Source: Streptomyces albus subsp. albus (GTDB lineage Bacteria > Actinomycetota > Actinomycetes > Streptomycetales > Streptomycetaceae). Taken from it: a DNA stretch of 64,000 nt. The DNA lies in assembly GCF_000719865.1 (NCBI RefSeq), contig NZ_JOID01000002.1, forward strand, positions 62,001-126,000, given 5' to 3'. The notes under the pieces are model-generated. The model had not been told where the DNA came from and did no database searches. It worked only from the letters and a program-made list of their open reading frames with translations. The translations under genes and the position numbers were made by a program. This document shows positions 8,727 through 15,502 of this stretch, piece after piece (the stretch's first letter is position 1; each line of letters begins with the position of its first letter).

Positions 8727-9467
8727 TCAGGCGGTGAAACCGCCGTCGACGTGGATCGAGGCTCCGGTGACGTACGCGCTCTCCGGACTTGCCAGGTGGG
8801 CGATGGTGGCCGCGATCTCGGCCGCTTCCGCGTAGCGGCCGACAGCGGTGAAGCCGGCGATCATCCCGGCGTTCGGCCCGTCCGCCGGGTTGGTGTCCGT
8901 GTCGGTGGGGCCGGGATGGACGAGATTGGCCGTGATGCCACGCGGGCCGAGTTCCCGGGCCAGACCCTTGGTCATCCCGACCAGGGCCGTCTTGCTCATC
9001 GAGTACAGCGCCAGTCCGGGGAACGGCGCGCGGTCGGCGACATTGCTGCCGATGCTGATGATGCGGCCGCCCCGGTCCATATGGCGCGCTGCCGCCTGGG
9101 ACGCCGCGAACGGTGCCCGGACGTTCACCGCCAGCGTGCGATCGATCTCCGCCGGCCCCAGGGTTTCCAGCGGGCCGACGAGGAAGACGCCGGCGTTGTT
9201 GACCAGGATGTCGAGTCTGCCGAATACCGTGGCGGCCTCGTCCACCGCGGCGGTGAGCGCTTCGGGGACCGCGCTGTCGGCTTGAAGGGCGTGGGCCCGA
9301 CGCCCGGCGGCCTGGATGCGCTCCACTACCTCGGCTGCGCGTTCCGCGCTGTTCTGATAGGTCAGGACGACGTCGGCGCCGTCTTCGGCCAGTCGTAGCG
9401 CCACGGCGGCACCGATGCCCCGGCTTCCGCCCGTGACCAGGGCCACATTTCCTTCGAGTCGGTTCAT
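8727..9467 (-). CDS. Short-chain dehydrogenase/reductase (SDR), FabG-like
   Basis: A 246-residue classical SDR. It shows the cofactor motif TGGSRGIG, LVNNAG after strand 4, the catalytic Ser (IISIGSN), the YSMSK Tyr-Lys pair and a C-terminal YVTGASIHVDGGF, so all of Ser-Tyr-Lys is present and the enzyme should be active with NADP(H) or NAD(H). I placed the start at the ATG at 9467 because the fold begins immediately after (MNRLEGNVALVTGG); ATGs at 9479 and 9560 are also in frame and no start has a strong ribosome site. It stands alone between convergent and divergent neighbours, so its substrate is unknown. Confidence 0.85.
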   Translation of the reverse strand: MNRLEGNVALVTGGSRGIGAAVALRLAEDGADVVLTYQNSAERAAEVVERIQAAGRRAHALQADSAVPEALTAAVDEAATVFGRLDILVNNAGVFLVGPLETLGPAEIDRTLAVNVRAPFAASQAAARHMDRGGRIISIGSNVADRAPFPGLALYSMSKTALVGMTKGLARELGPRGITANLVHPGPTDTDTNPADGPNAGMIAGFTAVGRYAEAAEIAATIAHLASPESAYVTGASIHVDGGFTA

Positions 9468-10300
9468 GACGTCGAGCATTGCCTGCGCCGGCGCCGGAAG
9501 CTGGCGGGAATTCGACCTGACGTTCGACCCGCTCGTGCCGGGCCCGTCGTCGATGCGCATGAGCCAACCCCCGGCGTGGACGGGCTGGACGTGCTTTCCG
9601 CGCTACTCCGGGCCGTGGCCGGGAACGGCCGAGACGGGCCGCCTCATCCGATGGTGGGGTCGTGCCCGCGTTCCGTGTGGCTCGGTTCTCGCGGACGGCC
9701 GCGGTCCGGCTTCCGGGGCGCCCTTTTCGGGTCGCGGTGGGCTTAGCGGGTGGGGCGGCGGGAGTTGAGGGTTCTGCCCGGATTTTCACTCCATCGTGTG
9801 AGGAATCCTCAAGTTCCTTGTTGCGCCCGCCGCCTGCTGCTGAGAGTGGCCACACCGCGACTGCTCGGGCCGTCGTGGTCGGAAAGGTGTGCACGGGGGG
9901 TCGAAGGTGAATGCGTTCGATCGGAATTTCTCATTCCGCTCTTTCTCGGCGGTGACCGCTGCCATGCCCGGTCGCGGTGCGCCGCCGCCGCTCGCGTCGC
10001 AGAGCTGCCCTGTCCGGTTTGCGGGTGGTGAGGTCGCGCTCCGGGGCGGCGGGGGCGTGAACCCCGTCGGTCTTCCTGGTTCGCCCCGGCAGGGGTCGGC
10101 CCGCGCTCACCGGCGGTGGCCGCCCGCGCCGGCTCGCGGTGGGTGCCTCCGGCCGCCGGCGGGGGCGCGGCTCGGAGCGTGGACCGGAGCGCGGACCGGC
10201 GCGCGGCCGAAGTTTTCCGCTCCGACTGTGTAAACGACTACATCGCCGTGCGCGGTTCACGGCCACGTTGGTATGCGGCACCACGGCACAGGGGGATCGG
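9468..10300. other. Long intergenic region upstream of the NTPase/tubulin cluster
   Basis: About 830 bases between the SDR start and the first cluster gene. Frames in all phases are arginine/proline-rich with no homology-like patterns. AT-richer patches at about 9790-9815 and 10210-10245 could hold the divergent promoters, but no convincing -35/-10 pair was found. The size is unusual for this dense region and suggests complex control of the downstream operon. Confidence 0.4.
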
Positions 10301-11362
10301 GTGAACACTACGGGAGCGGTCAACAGGCTCGTCGTCTTCGGCGACGCCTGCGGCTCGGGCAGGCTCGGGATGCACGCCAAGAGACGGATGCGGGACGGGA
10401 TGTACGCGGCGTTCGGCGAGGCGTACGCCTCGGTGGACATCGCACCCGGACGCCTCCACCAGGAGGACCGGGGCGACGGCATCCTCACCGCCCTCGACCC
10501 GGCGGTGCCGCCGGCGCTCATGGTCGGGCGCTGGCTGGACACCCTCTACCAGTGCCTGCGCGAGCACAACGCGGGCAGCGCGGAGCGGCTGCGGCTGCGG
10601 GTGGGGATGAACGCCGGGCCGGTGATGAACGACGGCCGCGGGCTGGTCGGCCGGGCCGTGGACCTCGCCTGCCGGCTCTGCGACAGCCCGGTGGCCAAGG
10701 ACATCATGGCCGGTGAACCCGGCGCGGACCTGCTGCTGGTCGTCTCCGACTGGCTGTACGAGAACGTGGTGGCCGAGGGCGGCCGGTACGTCGAGCCCGA
10801 GCACTACCGCAGCGCCCGGGTCCGGTCCAAGGAGACCGACGAGACCGCCTGGTTCCACATCCCGCGCGCGCCCGCGCCCCGGATTCCTCAGCGGGCCGAG
10901 CCGTCCCGGCCCGTGCCGGCCGAACCGGCCGCCGGCGGAGCGCCGTTGGCGGGCACCTCGCCGGAGCCGCCGGCCGGGAGCGGGTCGGCGCGGAGCCACG
11001 ACACGGCCGCCGTCCGCCGTGCCCGTTCCGACGGTGGCGGCCCCGGCGGCCCCGGCGAACCCGCGGAGCGGGACGGCGGCACGCCGTCCCCCGCCGGCGG
11101 CCGGCGGATCACGGCCCGGGGCGATCTCCAGTACTTCGAGAACAACGTGATCAACGGGGGATTCACCGGTATCCGCAAAGAAGCCGGGGCCGCCGCTCCG
11201 CGGAGCCGTGAGGCGGAGGCAACGGCCGAGGCGGGGCCGGAGGTTGCCCAGGGCTACGGGCAGCGGTCCGCGCAGGGACGCGAGGCGGACGCCGGCCCCG
11301 GCCACCCGGACGCTCCGGGCCCCCGGAGAGGCGCCGCGCGGGACACCGGTGACGGCGCATGA
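10301..11362 (+). CDS. Class III cyclase-homology-domain protein with QYFEN motif
   Basis: 353 residues from the GTG at 10301 (AGGGGGAT upstream); upstream in-frame sequence is Arg-rich and rejected. Residues 8-190 resemble a class III nucleotide cyclase domain: VVFGDACGSGR (first metal Asp), QEDRGDGILTALD (second metal Asp), LRVGMNAGPV and LVGRAVDLACRLCD. Both metal aspartates are kept, but the Asn of the usual NLAARL is Asp here, so activity or product may differ. Residues 200-270 are a Pro/Ala/Gly linker, then a motif DLQYFENNVINGGFTGI (275-291) shared with the next protein, then a disordered tail. First gene of the cluster; ATGA overlap with the NTPase gene. Likely a nucleotide-signal generator or sensor. 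Confidence 0.75.
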   Translation: MNTTGAVNRLVVFGDACGSGRLGMHAKRRMRDGMYAAFGEAYASVDIAPGRLHQEDRGDGILTALDPAVPPALMVGRWLDTLYQCLREHNAGSAERLRLRVGMNAGPVMNDGRGLVGRAVDLACRLCDSPVAKDIMAGEPGADLLLVVSDWLYENVVAEGGRYVEPEHYRSARVRSKETDETAWFHIPRAPAPRIPQRAEPSRPVPAEPAAGGAPLAGTSPEPPAGSGSARSHDTAAVRRARSDGGGPGGPGEPAERDGGTPSPAGGRRITARGDLQYFENNVINGGFTGIRKEAGAAAPRSREAEATAEAGPEVAQGYGQRSAQGREADAGPGHPDAPGPRRGAARDTGDGA

Positions 11363-13842
11363 GCGACCAGGACGGGGCGGCTCCCGCCCGCGACGCCACC
11401 GCCCGGGACGCCCCGGCCCGCGAAGCCCCGCGTGACGCGGCACGGAACGCTCCGCGCGATGCGGCACGCAACGCCGCCCGCGACGCGGCACGGAACGCGG
11501 CCCGCGACGCCCCGCGGAACGCCCCCCGCGCGGCACCCCGGGACGGCCCCCGCGACAGCCCCCGGACGCCCGGCTCCTCCCCGGACGCGCCCGACGACGA
11601 CCGCCCCCCGGAGGACGGCCCGGAGGACGGCGGCCCGGAGCAGCAGCCCGAGGACCGGCGCTTCGACCAGGCCGGGCGCGATCCGCTCAGCGGCTCGGGC
11701 GGCACCGGCGGTTCCGGTACGGCGCAGGCGGCGCGCCGCACCTTCGCGGCCGGCCGGGCGGGACGGAGCATCAGCTTCGCCACCGACGGCCAGTACTTCG
11801 AGGGCAATTACTTCATCAGCCAGTCCGGCGGCGGACCGGCCGTGCTCCAGGGGCCCGTCCACGCCGAGGAGCTGGACCGCCTCACGAGCGTCTACTGCGA
11901 GACCTCCGGCTACCAGCGGATGAAACGCCGCCTGCGAGAGCGCGGCCTGCTGGTGCTGTGCGGGGAGTGCGGCAGCGGCCGTACGGCCACGGCGCTGGCC
12001 CTGCTCTCCGAGCTGACCGGCAACCGCGTGATCCGGCTCGACCCCAGCTGCAAGGTCCACGAGATCGAGGAGGTGACCGGCGGCCACGGCCATCTGCTGG
12101 AGATCACGCCCGAGGACGAGGGCGAGGGCTCCGGCGGCGCCCTCCCGGAGCGGGACGGCGGGGCGGGAGGGCGCTCCCGCCCCCGGCGCGCACGCGCCGT
12201 CCTCACCGAACTCCACCTGGACCGCCTCCGGGGCAAGCTCGCCGAGGCCGGCGCCTACGGCATCGTCCTCGTCGAGAGCGGGGACCTCGCGGACCGCATG
12301 CTCCGCGGCCGCTACGGCGTGTACTGCCCGCCGCCGCCCGCGGAACAGGTCCTGCTGCGGCACCTGAGGGTGCTGCTGAGGAACGAACCCCCGGACGCCC
12401 TCGGCGAAGCCCTGGAGCTGGCCGCCACGCCGGACGTCAAGGAGGCCCTCGGCCTGGCCGAGCTGCGGCCCGCCGAGGCGGCGCGCCTCGCCGACCACCT
12501 CGCGCGGCACCTGCGCAGCGAGCTGACGCACCGGCAACTGCTCGACGACTGCGGCACCTTCGTCCGGGCGCAGGCGCGAACCTGGTTCGCCGGGGCCGAC
12601 AACCCCGGCACGCTGCCCGAGGCCCTGCCCTCCCTCGGCACCGCCGCGTTCCGCATCGCCGTCGCCGTCTTCAACGGGTCCGCGCACAGCCTGACCGCCG
12701 AGGCCGGTGAGCGGCTCGCCGCGGAGATGGCGGCCACCCTCGACCCCGGAACCGCCGTGGGACGGCGGCTGTTCGGCACCCACGCCGAGGTCCGCCCGGC
12801 CGCCGCCCGGGCCGTCGTGGAGGACGCCGAACTGGACCTCGGCGACGCCCGGGTGCCGGTGCGGGCCATCAGCTTCCAGGGCGACGCCCTGCCCACCGCG
12901 GTGCTGCGGGAGGTGTGGCACGGCCACCTCAACGTCCGCGGCCCCCTGGTGCGCTGGCTGCGGTCCCTCTGCGGCGACCCCCGCCCCCAGCTGTGGGTGC
13001 GGGCCTCCGTCGCGGCGGGCGTGCTCTGCTCCTGGGACTGGGTCCACGGGGCGGGGGAGCTGATCGGCCCGCTGGCCCGGTCCGACGGCGCGGTGCAGCG
13101 AATGGCGGCGGCCACCGCGCTGGCCGAGGCCGCCCGGGAGCCGGCCGTGCGGCCCGCCGTCCACGCCCTCCTCAAGGACTGGGCGGCCGGCGGGGAGCCG
13201 GACCTGGTGAGCACCGCCGTCATGGCGCACGGCTACGGCATGGCCGCCGGCTCCGTCTCCGCCTCGCTGGACGCGCTGGCCCAACTGGTGCGCTCCGAGG
13301 AGGATCCGGACCTGACGGCCCTGGCCGCCTTCAGCGTCGCCCGGCTGCTGGCGGGGCCCGAGCCCGGGACCGTCGTGCGGCGCCTCGCCGACTGGCTGCT
13401 GAGCGGCCGGACGGAGACGGCCGACCTCGTCCTGCTGACCGTCATCAAAGCCCTCGGGACCCGCACCACCTTCCTGTGGGGGCTCCAGGACACGGCCGAA
13501 CCGGCGGCCCGCCACGACCGCAAGCCGCTGGCCCTCGCCGTGCCGGCCACCCATCCGCCGCTGGCGGGCGGCATCGCGGCGCTCGTGCGGCACACCCTGT
13601 CGACCGCCCGCTCCGGACAGGCGGCGCTCGACACCCTCGGCACCCTGCTGCGCCGCTCGGCCGGCGACGCGGAGCAGCGCGAGCTCGCCTGCGACCTGCT
13701 GCGCCGCATCGCGGTGGAGCGCAGGGACCGCGACCGGCTGCGCCACCTGCTGGCGGGCATGGTCCGGGACCGCGACGAACCCCTGGACAAGGACGACGCC
13801 CGCCTGATGTGGGACGCGGTGGGAGAAGGAGGCGGGAGATGA
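11359..13842 (+). CDS. P-loop NTPase with N-terminal QYFEGN motif and helical-repeat C-terminus
   Basis: 827 residues. Residues 1-110 are low-complexity with repeated RDAARNA-type units. The motif GQYFEGNYFISQSGGG (144-159) matches the cyclase-like protein's motif. Next is a P-loop near residue 203, LCGECGSGRTATA, where the usual Lys is Arg; YGIVLVESGD (about 300) may be the Walker B strand. The region from about 330 to 827 is alpha-helical and HEAT-like (AVQRMAAATALAEAAREPAV; LTALAAFSVARLLAG). The layout, motif-NTPase-repeats, resembles STAND/NLR-type sensors in which repeats sense and the N-terminal motif signals. The K-to-R change may reduce hydrolysis. ATGA overlaps at both ends couple it to its neighbours. 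Confidence 0.7.
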   Translation: MSDQDGAAPARDATARDAPAREAPRDAARNAPRDAARNAARDAARNAARDAPRNAPRAAPRDGPRDSPRTPGSSPDAPDDDRPPEDGPEDGGPEQQPEDRRFDQAGRDPLSGSGGTGGSGTAQAARRTFAAGRAGRSISFATDGQYFEGNYFISQSGGGPAVLQGPVHAEELDRLTSVYCETSGYQRMKRRLRERGLLVLCGECGSGRTATALALLSELTGNRVIRLDPSCKVHEIEEVTGGHGHLLEITPEDEGEGSGGALPERDGGAGGRSRPRRARAVLTELHLDRLRGKLAEAGAYGIVLVESGDLADRMLRGRYGVYCPPPPAEQVLLRHLRVLLRNEPPDALGEALELAATPDVKEALGLAELRPAEAARLADHLARHLRSELTHRQLLDDCGTFVRAQARTWFAGADNPGTLPEALPSLGTAAFRIAVAVFNGSAHSLTAEAGERLAAEMAATLDPGTAVGRRLFGTHAEVRPAAARAVVEDAELDLGDARVPVRAISFQGDALPTAVLREVWHGHLNVRGPLVRWLRSLCGDPRPQLWVRASVAAGVLCSWDWVHGAGELIGPLARSDGAVQRMAAATALAEAAREPAVRPAVHALLKDWAAGGEPDLVSTAVMAHGYGMAAGSVSASLDALAQLVRSEEDPDLTALAAFSVARLLAGPEPGTVVRRLADWLLSGRTETADLVLLTVIKALGTRTTFLWGLQDTAEPAARHDRKPLALAVPATHPPLAGGIAALVRHTLSTARSGQAALDTLGTLLRRSAGDAEQRELACDLLRRIAVERRDRDRLRHLLAGMVRDRDEPLDKDDARLMWDAVGEGGGR

Positions 13843-15302
13843 GCCCGGCAGAGCCTGCCGCCCGCACGGGCGGGACGGAGGAGGAGCGGCTGAAAGGGCG
13901 CCAGGCGGGCCCGCTGGTGCGGGAGTGCCGGCCGCCCTACACCCGGCGAAGCGGCCAGATCGCCGCCGTGCTGCTGTACCGGAACGGCGGGCACAGCGTG
14001 CTGTGGCCGGACCACCGGGAGGACCGGGAGAAGCCCTGGTTCCGCGAGCCGTTCACCGTCTTCGAGGTGCTCCTCGGCCGCAACGTGACGGTGTTCGAGC
14101 TGCGGCTCCCGGCCGCCGGTGACGCGCAGTTCTTTGACGCCCGGGCCGAGGTGCACTGGGAGGTCGAGGACCCGTACACCGTCGTCAGCAAACGCGTCTG
14201 GGACCTGCGTGAACTGCTGGAGGGCGAGCTGCTGTACGGGCTGCGCCAGGTGTCGCGCCGGTTCCGGCTGACCGAGGCCCAACGGGCCGACGAGGCGGTC
14301 CGGGCCGAGCTCGCCGCGGGCCACCTGGAGCTCGGCCGCGATCTCGGACTGCGGCTCACGACCCGGGTGTTCGTCGATCTCAGCGATCCCATCCGGCAGC
14401 GGCTCGGCGAGCGCGACGAGATCCACCTCGACATGACGACGGAGGAGGCGCAGGCGGAGGCCGAGCGCCGCAGGGAGGCGCACCAGCGCCGGCTCGCCCG
14501 GGACCGGGCGGCCGAGCTGGAATCCGTGCTGAGGCGGGGCGAAGAGGCCGAGATCATCTACCACATGGCGCGGAACCCCGAGAAGGAATGGGAGATCCGC
14601 CAGGCGATCCGGCAGGAGAAACGGCAGGGCCAGGCCGACTTCATCCAGCTCTTCAACCGGCTGATCGACCGGGGGATCCTGGAACGCCACGACATCGACG
14701 ACGGCATGTACGAGGTGCTCCAGCATCTGCGGGAGAGCACCGGCGGGGTGCTCGGCGGGGTCACCGACCGGGTGCTGTCCCCCGGGCGGGCGCGGCGGGA
14801 GTTGGAGGACGGCCCGCGCTCCGGGCGCCGGGGCCGGTTCCGGGAGGAACTGCCGCGCGGCTTCCGAGACGAGGACGAGGACGAGGGCCGGGACGGGAAC
14901 CGGGGCCGGGACGGGAACCGGGGCCGGGACGGGGCCGGGCCCGGCGGCGGTAGCCGGGACCGCGATGGTGGCGGGGCCCCCGACGGCCGCCGGGGCTCCG
15001 GCCGGCACCGGGACCGTGACGGATACGGCGACCCGGACGCCCCCCGCGCCCCGTACCCCGACGACCCGTACCCCGGCGCCCGCCACCCCGAGGACCGGTA
15101 CCTCCCGCCCGAGCCGGAGCTGCCGCCCTGGGACGAGGAACCCCGCGTCCACCGCCCGACGCGCGTCGAGTCCGCCGCCGAACGGGCCCGGGAGGAACGC
15201 CGCGCGCGTGAGGAACAGCGCGAACGCGAGGAGCAGTGGGGCGGCGGCGCCCGCCGGCCCACCCCGCCCAGCGCCGACTTCGACGACTGGGACGACACAT
15301 GA
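13839..15302 (+). CDS. SPFH/band-7-like coiled-coil protein with disordered tail
   Basis: 487 residues; ATG at 13839 overlaps the NTPase stop. Residues 20-200 have a band-7/SPFH look: FDARAEVHWEVEDPYTVVSK, RELLEGELLYGLRQVSRRF and LELGRDLGLRLTTRVFVDL. Residues 205-240 are a charged coiled coil (AEAERRREAHQRRLARDRA), followed by a helical region to about 310. The tail (310-487) is Arg/Asp/Gly/Pro-rich, contains an 18-base DNA repeat encoding GRDGNR units (14888-14937), and ends DFDDWDDT. No membrane segment is seen, unlike stomatins, so it may coat a membrane through partners. A scaffold role in the complex is inference; the family call is moderate. Confidence 0.6.
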   Translation: MSPAEPAARTGGTEEERLKGRQAGPLVRECRPPYTRRSGQIAAVLLYRNGGHSVLWPDHREDREKPWFREPFTVFEVLLGRNVTVFELRLPAAGDAQFFDARAEVHWEVEDPYTVVSKRVWDLRELLEGELLYGLRQVSRRFRLTEAQRADEAVRAELAAGHLELGRDLGLRLTTRVFVDLSDPIRQRLGERDEIHLDMTTEEAQAEAERRREAHQRRLARDRAAELESVLRRGEEAEIIYHMARNPEKEWEIRQAIRQEKRQGQADFIQLFNRLIDRGILERHDIDDGMYEVLQHLRESTGGVLGGVTDRVLSPGRARRELEDGPRSGRRGRFREELPRGFRDEDEDEGRDGNRGRDGNRGRDGAGPGGGSRDRDGGGAPDGRRGSGRHRDRDGYGDPDAPRAPYPDDPYPGARHPEDRYLPPEPELPPWDEEPRVHRPTRVESAAERAREERRAREEQREREEQWGGGARRPTPPSADFDDWDDT

Positions 15303-15502
15303 CCGCCCGGACGAGGCCGGCGGGAGCGCCCGCGGCACCCTCCGCGGCACCGGCCCGGCCTCGCCCCGGGCGACGGCCGGTCCCGCCCGCCCCGGCCCCG
15401 TCCCCCGACGCGTACCCGCGGCCGCCCGGGAGCGGCCACCCTCCGGCACCCGCGGTGGTGCCGGTCCTTCCCCATGGCTGTGGTGAGAGACGGTTCACAT
15501 GA
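15299..15502 (+). CDS. Putative small Pro/Ala-rich protein (67 aa)
   Basis: A 67-codon frame whose ATG overlaps the preceding stop (ATGA) and whose own stop overlaps the start of the vWA gene (ATGA). The product is Pro/Ala/Arg-rich (PVPPAPAPSPDAYPRP) with no recognisable domain. The double coupling argues for translation, if only to carry ribosomes from one large gene to the next; composition alone would not. Confidence 0.4.
   Translation: MTARTRPAGAPAAPSAAPARPRPGRRPVPPAPAPSPDAYPRPPGSGHPPAPAVVPVLPHGCGERRFT

Noticed and set aside
1..9467. Lasso-peptide or RiPP cluster because of the HPr-kinase-like gene
   Set aside because: No precursor peptide, B1/B2 protease or cyclase genes were found nearby.
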